Assembly (NCBI GenBank): GCA_018896645.1
Contig: JAHIMF010000075.1
Location: 1 to 42,565, forward strand
DNA length: 42,565 nt
Source of the DNA: Patescibacteria group bacterium
GTDB taxonomy: Bacteria > Patescibacteriota > Patescibacteriia > UBA2591 > JABMQE01
Reading direction: 5' to 3'
Both the position numbers and the translations under genes were made by a program. Shown in pieces: positions 7,739 through 15,283 of the stretch. The notes beneath the pieces were generated by a model. That model saw nothing but the letters and a program-made list of their open reading frames with translations. It ran no database searches and was not told the DNA's origin. Position 1 is the stretch's first letter. Each line of letters opens with the position of its first letter.

Positions 7739-8153
7739 AGTTTTGAAGTGAATGTCTTTTAATTGTTTCCTCGGTAAACATTCTCAAAATTGGTTTAAAA
7801 TCTAAGTACCGTAGGGCAGTCTGTTCTTCATAATCAGTGGCTTTATTATAATTATCAACATAGATCATTTTGCTTTGATTGATTGCCCTAAATTGCAAAG
7901 CAATCGGTGCTTGATGCAAAAATACAATATCAGCCTTACTCCCTTTGCCAGCAACTTCTTTGGCAAAAATTTCCTCAAAATCAGCATACGCTAAATCTTT
8001 ATCTTTTGGATAGCCCTTTTTAAATAAAAAACCAAAATCATAATCACTGCCAGGATGAGCGGTTTTGTCTGTTTGCGAACCAAAAAGGTACACTGCTTGA
8101 ACGCCGTGTTTTTTTAGTAATTTTATGACTCTTGAAGAAGTTATCTTATGCAT
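7728..8153 (-). CDS. mntA: MntA-like minimal nucleotidyltransferase antitoxin
   Basis: A 141-residue MNT-domain protein. The GSX10DXD motif is complete: G25-S26, ten residues, D37-Y38-D39 (VYLFGSQTDK..SDYDFG). A third acidic residue is likely in KADIVFL. It would AMPylate HepT. It is the first gene of the four-gene run mntA, hepT, 103-residue gene, AbiEii gene. Upstream 152 bp hold only AT-rich CAATTTA/CAATATAA repeats. Confidence 0.9.
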   Translation of the reverse strand: MHKITSSRVIKLLKKHGVQAVYLFGSQTDKTAHPGSDYDFGFLFKKGYPKDKDLAYADFEEIFAKEVAGKGSKADIVFLHQAPIALQFRAINQSKMIYVDNYNKATDYEEQTALRYLDFKPILRMFTEETIKRHSLQNYGA

Positions 8154-8305
8154 TGTCTATATTATATCACAAAGCAAGAAATCATGAAAGTCGGTGAACA
8201 AAATTTAAATTGCTATAGGCTAAATTGTTACGATTTTGACAAGCTTTCTTAACAATTTAGCAATTTAACAATATAATAATATAACAATGAAACAATAAGA
8301 CAATC

Positions 8306-9274
8306 CTATCCACCATGAGCTAACTCTCTACCCCGAGCGATCTTCCACGCCATCAGCCCCGCCCCCGCCAAAACCAACACCCCGCTGGTCCAATGGCCTA
8401 AACGTAAACCTAAAATAATTGGTTGGACGTCTAAGCGCAAGAACTCCAGAAAAAATCGGCTTAATGAGTATGAAGTGAGATAAGTGAGAAAGATGGTGCC
8501 AGGTATTGATAATTGATAATTAATAATTGATAATTCTTTTGTTTGATTGCTTGATTGTTTGATTGTTTGATTGCTTTTTATCCTTCTTGCATGCATCCAA
8601 ATCAACACTCCAAAAATTATAAAATTCAACAAGCTCTGGTATAAAAATGTTGGATGGAAAAATTCAAAGCCTTGATAAATCTCGGGCCGGGCTAAAGCAT
8701 TGATTGGAATGCCCCAGGGCAAGCTGGTTGGCAAGCCAAAAATCTCTCCATTAAAATAATTACCCCACCGGCCAAAGGCTTGGCCAAGGATAAGGGCTGG
8801 AGCCAAGATGTCAGCTAAGAGCCAAAAGGTGTTATTAACTGATAATTGATAATTGATAATTGATAATTTTTGATTGCCCTCTTTCGCCTTCTCCGCCCCC
8901 TTCGCCTTCTTAAGCCTTCTTAAGCCTTCTTCTCCTTTCTTACTATAAAACCAAATCACCAAAACGCCCATTATCACCGCGCCGTAAATCCCCAGTCCCC
9001 CGTTCCAAACCTTAACAATATCTATGGGATTGCTAAAATAATGCTGCCATTCGCATAACACATGATAAATCCGCGCGCCAATCAAACCAAAAATAATCAA
9101 CCAAAAATATAAATCTACAATCTGGTCTTTTTTTATTTTATATCTCTCGGCCAGCCTCAAACTTACCAAAAAACCAAAAATCACGCCGCAGGTAATAATA
9201 AAACCATACCAATGAATAGAAATTGGACCTAAGGAAAACATAATAGGTTGGGGGTGGTAAGTGTGGAGAAACAT
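8306..9274 (-). CDS. lgt: prolipoprotein diacylglyceryl transferase
   Basis: A 322-residue Lgt, the inner-membrane enzyme that moves diacylglycerol from phosphatidylglycerol to the lipobox cysteine. The family signature GQAFGRWGNYFNGEIFG is present, as are the N-terminal IHWYGF and the late SYSLSRFFLEFLR. It is longer than usual because of two insertions. One is at about residues 112-148 (Lys/Glu-rich, then LSIINYQLS). The other is at 232-257 (NQTIKQSSNQTKE, then LSIINYQLS). Both are made of microsatellite DNA and lie in loops between membrane helices. A start at the ATG at 9241 would also fit. The neighbouring gene 10173-11141 encodes a predicted lipoprotein. Confidence 0.93.
   Translation of the reverse strand: MFLHTYHPQPIMFSLGPISIHWYGFIITCGVIFGFLVSLRLAERYKIKKDQIVDLYFWLIIFGLIGARIYHVLCEWQHYFSNPIDIVKVWNGGLGIYGAVIMGVLVIWFYSKKGEEGLRRLKKAKGAEKAKEGNQKLSIINYQLSVNNTFWLLADILAPALILGQAFGRWGNYFNGEIFGLPTSLPWGIPINALARPEIYQGFEFFHPTFLYQSLLNFIIFGVLIWMHARRIKSNQTIKQSSNQTKELSIINYQLSIPGTIFLTYLTSYSLSRFFLEFLRLDVQPIILGLRLGHWTSGVLVLAGAGLMAWKIARGRELAHGG
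8504..8535. repeat. (GATAATT)n array inside lgt, copy 1
   Basis: Four 7-bp units in the coding region, read on the minus strand as AATTATC and translated as LSIINYQLSI. A CAATCAAA-type 8-bp array adjoins it at about 8537-8580. Confidence 0.9.
8841..8868. repeat. (GATAATT)n array inside lgt, copy 2
   Basis: Four perfect 7-bp units in the coding region, translated LSIINYQLS in the first lgt insertion. Confidence 0.9.
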
Positions 9275-9276
9275 AA

Positions 9277-9372
9277 ATAAAGTTAATACAGTAGTTAATA
9301 AGGTTAATAAAGAAACTGCTATGTTTTACAAGCTTATTAACTCTATTAACTTTATTAACAATTTATTAACTA
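9277..9372. repeat. GTTAATAAA-type repeat upstream of lgt
   Basis: A cluster of GTTAATAAA/GTTAATACA units in both orientations. It shares GTTAATACAGTAGTTAATAA with intergenic sites near 19375 and with coding DNA of the TPR gene near 200-235. Confidence 0.8.
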
Positions 9373-9469
9373 TAGATTTTTAAGATGATAAATGAAAATA
9401 TAACAAACGAGTCCTAGTATCAAACAATGACACCAAGACTCGCATTATCAGTCAAAAAATCAATAAAAA

Positions 9470-10102
9470 TCATTTCAATAACTCTTCAATCACTGCCCTA
9501 AACTCTGCTTCTTCGGCAACCAAGTCTTGCTGGGACTCATAGCCATTGCCGATGCGCCAATATTTGCAGCCGAAAACAAAAGTCGGCACATAGCCTTCGG
9601 GATTAAATTTTCTATAGATAGCCAGTTCAGCAGTTGGCACACTGGTCTCCGGGGTTTGCGTAAGGGTGTTATCATTCATATCCAATTCCCAATGATAAGC
9701 AATGATTTTGCCGCGGGTCATATACTCCCGCATGAGCTCATCAAATGTTTCTTTAATCCAAGTACAATGCGGACAACTTGTTGTTGAAAAAAGCCGAATC
9801 ACAGGCTTGCCGCTTTCTTTGCAGGCTGGCTCGCCGCTATCCATAAAAGTATCAATCCCGGCCGCGCCAGAAGGCAAAGCTTGAACCTGGGGCGCTGGAG
9901 GTTGTTGTTGGGCGCTCTCACTCCCCTCGGCAGTCTGCTCGGTAACCACGGCCGGAGCTTCGCCTGCTTGCTCATCCTTAAACATAGAATAAAGCATCAC
10001 AAAACCAACCAAGCCAAATATAACTAGACCCGCTGCTAAACCCAAAGCAAAGCTAGTTTTTGCTGAGATGCTTTTCTTTTTTTCTTTTTGCTCATTCTCC
10101 AT
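9470..10102 (-). CDS. membrane-anchored thioredoxin-fold protein (CPHC)
   Basis: A 210-residue protein. The N-terminal 18 residues are basic, followed by one membrane helix at about 19-40 (LGLAAGLVIFGLVGFVMLYS) and a Gln/Pro/Ala-rich linker (45-80). A thioredoxin-like domain then carries C110-P-H-C113 in LFSTTSCPHCTWIKETFDEL and a likely cis-Pro at YVPTFVFG. CPHC is the DsbA-type redox motif. The domain should face outward and make or break disulfides in exported proteins. It is on the same strand as the lipoprotein gene upstream, with a 70-bp AT-repeat gap between them. Confidence 0.85.
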   Translation of the reverse strand: MENEQKEKKKSISAKTSFALGLAAGLVIFGLVGFVMLYSMFKDEQAGEAPAVVTEQTAEGSESAQQQPPAPQVQALPSGAAGIDTFMDSGEPACKESGKPVIRLFSTTSCPHCTWIKETFDELMREYMTRGKIIAYHWELDMNDNTLTQTPETSVPTAELAIYRKFNPEGYVPTFVFGCKYWRIGNGYESQQDLVAEEAEFRAVIEELLK

Positions 10103-10172
10103 TATTTTATTAATTTATTGGTTTATTGATTTATTAACTTTATTAACTACTATATTAACCCTATTAACAAGT

Positions 10173-11141
10173 TTAGTTACACTCCCCGCCGCTATCCGCT
10201 CCTTCACCTCCAAAACCAAATCCCGGGCTGGGCGTGGTGGTTGAAAGCTCCCCGCTGCAAGCTTGGGGCGCTTCGTTAAAAGCCGAGCAGATTACTGTGA
10301 GCAAAGCGGCTGGCGAACGGCCAGAAGCGACTTTAGTGCTGTTAACAACTAATCCTGGGGAACCCTGGATTTGGTACTGGGCAACTGCTCCTTTGTCAAC
10401 TTCAAAAACTGGAAATTGTCCATTCATCCAAGTGGCTTTATCATTAAATTTTTCTGTCACTTGAAACTCTTTATCCGTAGCCGCCACGCATTGATTTAAA
10501 TTAGTTTGATTGATTCCTAATTGCTGAACACATTTAGCTGACTGGTTGGAGTCATCAACCTCCAGAAAACATTCTAAATAATCAGGTAATTTCTGGGGCT
10601 CATTCTTTTGGATGCAATACTGCCTCATTTGTTCATTAAGCTCTTTTTGGCCATGCATGGCATAATCGCAAAATTTTAATTCAAAATCAATCGCCTCGCC
10701 TAAAGCTTCCACCACCGGTAAAATGCCTTTTTCTATCTGCGTGCCATACGGGCAATGGCTCATCACAAAGAGCTCTATTTTTGGCTTGTCGCTTTTCACG
10801 ACATCCGCTGGCTGAACTGTATCCCCGCCTTCTTGAGCTTGGTTCTTCCCTTCAATCTCTTCAATATCCATCACCTGTGGAAAAAATTTCTTGCCGTCTT
10901 TGGTCATAAAAGAATCTATGATCTGGCCGTTGCCAAGATTAATAGCCAGCTTATAAAGACCCCCCTCTTCTGTAACCTCTTGAACAGCGGCCGTAGTGCC
11001 GGGTTGCATCAAATTTTCATTAATAAATTTTTCTGCTTTTGTTTTCACTTCCTCCGGGCTAAGGATAGCGCTGGTTTTTGACAAGCTGCAGCCCGTCAAA
11101 ACAGCTAACAACACTAGACTAAGAATAACTGCTTTTTTCAT
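10173..11141 (-). CDS. lipoprotein with DsbA/thioredoxin-like domain (CPYG)
   Basis: A 322-residue predicted lipoprotein. The signal peptide MKKAVILSLVLLAVLTGC has a lipobox LTGC with C18. A small N-terminal domain (25-95) precedes a thioredoxin-like domain starting IELFVMSHCPYGTQIEKGIL. C130 is the only cysteine of the usual CxxC pair, so a dithiol oxidase role is doubtful. Several other cysteines (CDYAMHG, QYC, ECF, KCVQQL, QCV) and the length resemble GILT or long DsbA-like proteins. SPGLVVN supplies the cis-Pro loop. The C-terminus is low-complexity Gly-rich. Lgt, its expected modifying enzyme, is encoded two genes downstream. Confidence 0.82.
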   Translation of the reverse strand: MKKAVILSLVLLAVLTGCSLSKTSAILSPEEVKTKAEKFINENLMQPGTTAAVQEVTEEGGLYKLAINLGNGQIIDSFMTKDGKKFFPQVMDIEEIEGKNQAQEGGDTVQPADVVKSDKPKIELFVMSHCPYGTQIEKGILPVVEALGEAIDFELKFCDYAMHGQKELNEQMRQYCIQKNEPQKLPDYLECFLEVDDSNQSAKCVQQLGINQTNLNQCVAATDKEFQVTEKFNDKATWMNGQFPVFEVDKGAVAQYQIQGSPGLVVNSTKVASGRSPAALLTVICSAFNEAPQACSGELSTTTPSPGFGFGGEGADSGGECN

Positions 11142-11570
11142 AATTTATTGAATTAATAATAAAATGCTAATATAAAAGTCTTATGTCATTGCGAGCGTCG
11201 TTCTTTGCTGTCATTGCGAGCGGAACGGAGCGACCCGCAGGGAGCGGAGTGGAGCGTGGCAATCCCGTTTTCCACGCTGTCATTGCGAGCGACTCTTTGT
11301 CTGTGCCAAGTAATACTGGCCAGGGCAATGAAGAATAGGGTGGGCAGTAAGGGTGGGGGGAGCGAAGCAATCCCGTTGATTACCTGTGGACGGCGTTCCA
11401 CGCATTCCTGTATGGCTGCGTCTACAGGATTTACCACGGGATTGCTTCGCTCTTTTTATCTTTAACTGTCTGCGCCTTGTCCTTCTTTTGACAAAGCTGC
11501 TCTGGCTTGGCAAGTCCTACAGTCGCTCGCAATGACAAGGAAAAAGAATGTCATTCCGGAATGACAGCTA
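11142..11570. other. gene-free interval filled by CATTGCGAGCG repeats
   Basis: The interval between the lipoprotein gene and gatA. The several 70-90 codon ORFs here read through palindromic repeats and resemble no protein. See the repeat entry. Confidence 0.7.
11183..11538. repeat. inverted repeat cluster of TGTCATTGCGAGCG elements
   Basis: TGTCATTGCGAGCG occurs at 11184, 11209 and 11278 in direct orientation. Its reverse complement CGCTCGCAATGACA lies at 11524-11537. GGCAATCCCG, GAAGCAATCCCG and CGGGATTGCTTCGC are the matching partner arms. The layout is a nested set of large hairpins. Similar CATTGCGAG...GCAATCCC repeats are common intergenic elements in many bacteria. Confidence 0.8.
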
Positions 11571-13127
11571 TTACAACACCGGTCGCTGCTCTCCCCACGC
11601 TGTCGCCTTTTCATAATGCCAGGCCGCTCGCAGAATCGCGGCTTCATCAAAGTGCTTGCCAATAAGCTGCAGTCCGACTGGCAGACTGTCCACCCCGTTA
11701 GATAATTTTTTACCCTCGTTATTATTTCCAATTTTATCTTTATCTTTTAAAGTAGTGCTTTCTTTTTTTAAAGAATATCTAACGGGGTCAATAAACCCGC
11801 AAGGAACAGAAATCCCTGGCCCGCCATAAAGATTAAGAGAAACCGTATAAATATCCGCTAAATACATCTGTAGGGGATCATCTGCGCGCTCGCCTAATTT
11901 AAAAGCGGTGGTTGGTGAAGTCGGTGTTAATATTACATCAACTTTTTCAAAAGCATTCTCAAAATCTCTTTTAATCAAAGTCCGAACTTTTTGAGCCTGA
12001 AGATAATAAGCATCATAATACCCGGCAGACAAAGTATAAGCACCCAGCATAATCCGACGTTTGGCTTCAGCCCCAAAACCTTGGGCTCGCGATTTTAAAT
12101 ATACATCTAATAAATCTTTAGTATCTTTAGCTGAATGGCCATATTTAATGCCATCATAACGAGCTAGGTTAGAAGAAACTTCTGCGGGTTGAATTATATA
12201 ATAGCAAGCAACCGCATACTCTGTCAAGGGCAAGGAAATATCAATAATTTCCGCGCCAAGTTCTTTAAATTTTTTGATTGCTTCCTCAACCCGCTCCTTG
12301 ACTTGGGCATCAATCCCAGTAATAAAATATTCCCCGGGAACACCGATTTTTAGGCCGGCAATACTTTTCTTTAAATCCTCCAAACAATCAGCAACTGGAA
12401 TTTCTGGGGTAGTGGCATCATTTTCATCATGGCCGGCAATATATTTTAAAACAATCGCCGCGTCTTCAACAGTTTTTGTTAAATGACCAATCGTATCCAG
12501 CGAAGACGCCATGGCAATCACGCCATAGCGCGAAGTCCGGCCATAGGTTGGCTTGAGGCCAACGACACCACAGAAACTCGCTGGCTGCCGGATGGAACCG
12601 CCAGTATCAGTACCCAAAGCATAAACACATTCATCTGCGGCCACGGCTGCGGCTGAACCGCCAGAAGAGCCCCCAGGCACTCGTCCGAGATCCCAAGGAT
12701 TATATGTTGGCCCAAAACCGGAATTTTCCGTTGAAGAGCCCATGGCAAATTCATCCAAATTAGTTTTGCCAATAATGACAGCATCTTGGGCTAGCAGTCT
12801 TTGAGTAGTAGTTGACTCGTAGGGCGGCAAATAGTTCTCTAAAATTTTTGAGCCAGCCGTAGTTTTAATGCCTTGGGTACAAAATAAATCTTTAACCCCA
12901 ACCGGAATGCCGGCCAAGATGCCCAGCTCTTCTCCCCTACTAATCTTTTTATCAACTTTTTGCGCCTGTTTTCGCGCTTCTTTCTCACTGACTGTAATAA
13001 AAGCCTTGACCCGAACATCAACTTTCTTAATGCGCTCCAAATACAAATCTAAAAGCTCGGCTGCGGAGACTTCCTTATTAACTAAAAACTCGTGGGTTTT
13101 GGAAATTGTTAAATTATTTAACTGCAT
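11571..13127 (-). CDS. gatA: Asp/Glu-tRNA amidotransferase subunit A
   Basis: A 518-residue amidase subunit of GatCAB, which turns Glu-tRNA(Gln) (and often Asp-tRNA(Asn)) into the amidated form. The triad is present: K79 in PVGVKDLF, S154 in [11 protein letters not shown] and S178 in [15 protein letters not shown] 34-residue segment interrupts the conserved [13 protein letters not shown] stretch near the C-terminus. It comes from a 97-bp inverted-repeat element. The start ATG has GAGGGG five bases upstream. gatC lies upstream, separated by a four-helix-bundle gene. Confidence 0.95.
   Translation of the reverse strand: MQLNNLTISKTHEFLVNKEVSAAELLDLYLERIKKVDVRVKAFITVSEKEARKQAQKVDKKISRGEELGILAGIPVGVKDLFCTQGIKTTAGSKILENYLPPYESTTTQRLLAQDAVIIGKTNLDEFAMGSSTENSGFGPTYNPWDLGRVPGGSSGGSAAAVAADECVYALGTDTGGSIRQPASFCGVVGLKPTYGRTSRYGVIAMASSLDTIGHLTKTVEDAAIVLKYIAGHDENDATTPEIPVADCLEDLKKSIAGLKIGVPGEYFITGIDAQVKERVEEAIKKFKELGAEIIDISLPLTEYAVACYYIIQPAEVSSNLARYDGIKYGHSAKDTKDLLDVYLKSRAQGFGAEAKRRIMLGAYTLSAGYYDAYYLQAQKVRTLIKRDFENAFEKVDVILTPTSPTTAFKLGERADDPLQMYLADIYTVSLNLYGGPGISVPCGFIDPVRYSLKKESTTLKDKDKIGNNNEGKKLSNGVDSLPVGLQLIGKHFDEAAILRAAWHYEKATAWGEQRPVL
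11692..11788. mobile_element. 97-bp inverted-repeat element (MITE-like) inside gatA
   Basis: Perfect 13-bp terminal inverted repeats ACCCCGTTAGATA (11692-11704) and TATCTAACGGGGT (11776-11788) enclose AT-rich DNA. The insertion lies between GFID and LPVGLQLIG of GatA and adds about 33 residues in frame. No transposase is encoded. A target duplication, if any, is only 2-3 bp and uncertain. Confidence 0.7.
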
Positions 13128-13139
13128 TTTTCCCCTCTA

Positions 13140-13166
13140 TTGTTATATTGCTATATTGTTATATTG
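13140..13166. repeat. left arm of inverted 8-bp repeat flanking the four-helix-bundle gene
   Basis: Three-unit TTATATTG/CTATATTG array. It is nearly the reverse complement of the array at 13568-13594. Confidence 0.75.
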
Positions 13167-13171
13167 TTTTT

Positions 13172-13552
13172 TTATTTACTTAATTTTTCATTTGTAAACC
13201 TGATGAGATGATGGACTTCTTGCGGTAATTTTTGAAGTTCTTGAAAAATATGATTATATTGTTCATTTGTCAACAATCCTCGTCTTTTGGCTTTCTCGTT
13301 CCAATCTAAAGATTCGCCGATTGAACCGAAATTATAGCGATAAAATTGAACTTTTTCTTTCTTGAAATATCTAAAGAATCCTTCAGCGATATTTGCAGAT
13401 ATCGAATCTACTGCCCTAGTAAATTGTGAACCAAAGCTTTTTTTAACAAACCAATCCCACTTGGCTACAACATCCCAAACATAATTTGATAGTTGAAAGG
13501 CAATTACGTATGCTCTAACATCATTAAGTTTGAGATACTTCTTGTTAATCAT
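13172..13552 (-). CDS. four-helix bundle protein (23S rRNA intervening-sequence type)
   Basis: A 126-residue protein of the S23/four-helix bundle family. Typical are an N-terminal LNDVRAYVIAFQLSNYVWDV, then SQFTRAVDSISANIAEGFFR and a C-terminal LQKLPQEVHHLIRFTNEKL. The family was first seen in 23S rRNA intervening sequences and is often mobile in CPR genomes; its function is unknown. It stands between gatC and gatA, where no gene is usual, and near-perfect inverted AT repeats flank it. Confidence 0.88.
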   Translation of the reverse strand: MINKKYLKLNDVRAYVIAFQLSNYVWDVVAKWDWFVKKSFGSQFTRAVDSISANIAEGFFRYFKKEKVQFYRYNFGSIGESLDWNEKAKRRGLLTNEQYNHIFQELQKLPQEVHHLIRFTNEKLSK

Positions 13553-13567
13553 GGAATTTCATTTTAA

Positions 13568-13594
13568 CAATATAGCAATATGACAATATAACAA
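13568..13594. repeat. right arm of inverted 8-bp repeat flanking the four-helix-bundle gene
   Basis: CAATATAG / CAATATGA / CAATATAA units. Reverse-complemented, it matches the left arm at 13140-13166 at most positions. Confidence 0.75.
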
Positions 13595-13601
13595 TTCGTT
13601 T

Positions 13602-13883
13602 TCAAAAAACAGACCTAACTTTAAAAGAATCCCCATCTCTTTCCGGCGCGTTATCTAAAATCCCCTGCCTGGTTTTCTTTGACTGTTGTTTATTAATTTT
13701 ATCAGCCCGCATAACATTTTTAAGGCCAGTTACTTGGGCCGTAGGTTCCACGCCCTTGGTCTCCGCTCCTTGCAGTTTTTCAATGTATTCTAAAATAGAA
13801 GAAAGCTCACCGGTATACTTGGCTTTCTCCTTACTGGTTAACTCTAACCGCGCTAATTTTGCAATTTTTTGGATATCAATCAT
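13602..13883 (-). CDS. gatC: Asp/Glu-tRNA amidotransferase subunit C
   Basis: A 93-residue GatC, the small subunit that bridges GatA and GatB. It begins IQKIAKLARLELTSKEKAKY, continues ILEYIEKLQGAETKGVEPTA and ends with DNAPERDGDSFKVRSVF, all family hallmarks. Length is normal. It is the first gene of gatC / four-helix bundle / gatA. gatB is not in the window. A possible -10 TATACT lies about 50 bp upstream. Confidence 0.93.
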   Translation of the reverse strand: MIDIQKIAKLARLELTSKEKAKYTGELSSILEYIEKLQGAETKGVEPTAQVTGLKNVMRADKINKQQSKKTRQGILDNAPERDGDSFKVRSVF

Positions 13884-14075
13884 ACAAATTTATCCAGCAC
13901 CTTTTAAAAATAATCGCGATAAAGGTGTCTGGATTTATAGTATATCAAAATTAATTTTTTAGCAAACGCGTTATTCGCATATGCCCCCGGTCGCCTTTCA
14001 GCCCCGAGCTCTCCTCAAGTCTGAGCGGCCTCGGAGTCGAAGACAAGGCCGAGGGGCAGGCAAGGCAGGCATACA

Positions 14076-14112
14076 ATAAAAAAGCGGGCTTGTGCGTCAC
14101 AAATAGCCCGCT
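14076..14112 (-). terminator. intrinsic terminator for the gene at 14131-14469
   Basis: Perfect 8-bp stem AGCGGGCT (14083-14090) / AGCCCGCT (14105-14112). On the minus strand a TTTTTTATTG tract follows. Confidence 0.85.
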
Positions 14113-14130
14113 AAAACGCATTTATCTTTA

Positions 14131-14469
14131 TTATGCGCGCACCCCAAATGGCGCACCCACAACCGGACGCCCCGCCTGACGTTCATTCGGGTGGCTTGCG
14201 CCTTCTTGCCGCTGTAAAAGAGCCAAGGATGCTATTCCTTCTAATCGCCTCTTTATCTCTTCAGAGCGGCCGCCATTGCCGTTAACCTGAAGGTTTCGCA
14301 CACCATGACGTGATTCGCTATGAACCCGAACACTGCCATGTTGCTTTACTAGTTGGACCAGAGCCTCAAACGAGGACCAATGTCCTCTACGCCATTGATT
14401 GTTGTCATCAAGCCAGTAAACACAAACCCGGTTACGTGGTTTTCTGCCGCGATTACGCCGATGAGACAT
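14131..14469 (-). CDS. small basic protein of unknown function
   Basis: A 112-residue Arg-rich protein I do not recognise. It starts MSHRRNRGRKPRNRVCVYWL, followed by a strand-rich stretch (WLDDNNQWRRGHWSSFEALV) and a polar, probably disordered C-terminus. I chose the ATG at 14469 because GAGGGGGG lies five bases upstream; a GTG at 14484 would overlap that site. It has its own terminator. The leader upstream holds a second SD-like AAGGAGGTG with a five-codon ORF and a CTCCTT that could pair with it. G+C is higher than in neighbouring genes. Confidence 0.75.
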   Translation of the reverse strand: MSHRRNRGRKPRNRVCVYWLDDNNQWRRGHWSSFEALVQLVKQHGSVRVHSESRHGVRNLQVNGNGGRSEEIKRRLEGIASLALLQRQEGASHPNERQAGRPVVGAPFGVRA

Positions 14470-14615
14470 TCTTTCCCCCCTCACGGTTGTTGGTAATATT
14501 TTCTGGACAAATCTATCGCTGCACTACCGCAAAGGAGTTTTCACAACCGTTTCCACATATAATCCCACCTCCTTCCGCGATTGAAATTTTAAGCCCTGCA
14601 AATATAAAATAATTT

Positions 14616-14915
14616 TTATGTTTTTATCCCCAAGCTTTGGGCAGTTCTCTTTCTTATCTCGGCTAAATCTTCCCTTGATACCCTGCCCTGTTTTACTATT
14701 GCCGACTCCTTGTAAATCAAAACTGGCTGATCACAAATTACCTTACTCAAAAGTGGCATTATTCCTTCTGGCAAAATATAATCATGGGGATAAATTTTAT
14801 CAACCCTCCTGCTCGTAAGTAAGGCCGCATTAAAAGTACTCTTATATTGATGTATCCTCAATGGTTCTAAATTGATAGCATACTTTTTACTGTGCGAGTC
14901 CGAACAATAAAACAA
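14616..14915 (-). CDS. MazF/PemK-like protein
   Basis: A protein of about 99 residues. The N-terminal LFYCSDSHSKKYAI takes the place of the usual first strand. FNAALLTSRRVDK and the C-terminal SKVICDQPVLIYKESAIVKQ / GRVSREDLAEIRKRTAQSLG follow the MazF/PemK pattern ending in GRLS..EL..I...L. I chose the TTG at 14913-14915 because GGGGGG lies eight bases upstream and no ATG is available. MazF proteins are mRNA-cleaving toxins, but the catalytic Arg of the first loop is not obvious, so activity is uncertain. The 45-residue gene upstream may be its partner. Confidence 0.6.
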   Translation of the reverse strand: MFYCSDSHSKKYAINLEPLRIHQYKSTFNAALLTSRRVDKIYPHDYILPEGIMPLLSKVICDQPVLIYKESAIVKQGRVSREDLAEIRKRTAQSLGIKT

Positions 14916-14944
14916 GACAATATCCCCCCTCTCGAGGATGAATA

Positions 14945-15082
14945 TTAGGCCTTGGCATATTGTTGATACATTTTACTAATTAGTTCAGCGTGCTCCTTAT
15001 AAATCGCTTGCTGTTCTTTATCTTTTTTAAATTCCTTCCAAGTACCACGCTTTACTCTTAGTTGTTTGCTCTTTTTATCCAT
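14945..15082 (-). CDS. 45-residue basic protein, possible antitoxin
   Basis: A short ORF from ATG at 15082 to TAA at 14945, beginning MDKKSKQLRVKRGTWKEFKK and ending MYQQYAKA. It is helical and lysine-rich. It lies 29 bp upstream of the MazF-like gene on the same strand. I call it a possible antitoxin only from this position; it is shorter than most MazE proteins and shows no clear DNA-binding domain. Confidence 0.55.
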   Translation of the reverse strand: MDKKSKQLRVKRGTWKEFKKDKEQQAIYKEHAELISKMYQQYAKA

Positions 15083-15196
15083 TTTAGCAATGTTAAAAAT
15101 CTTAAAAAATATTTCCTCCCAACACTAATATCTATACTAACTCAAAATAAAAAATCTGTCAATCCCACTGCCACAAAAGCACAAAATGCCACAAAA

Positions 15197-15232
15197 AATT
15201 ATCAATTATTAATTATCAATTATTAATTATTA
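15197..15232. repeat. ATTATCAATTATTA repeat, intergenic
   Basis: AATTATC/AATTATT units downstream of ppsA, related to the in-gene (AATTATC)n arrays. Confidence 0.8.
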
Positions 15233-15283
15233 ACCCCTTGTGACATTTTATAAACTTATAATTATCTTATCAAACATCAAGCT

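Noticed and set aside
11167-11731. Several 67-89 codon ORFs on both strands
   Set aside because: They are translations of the CATTGCGAGCG inverted repeats or of antisense gatA.
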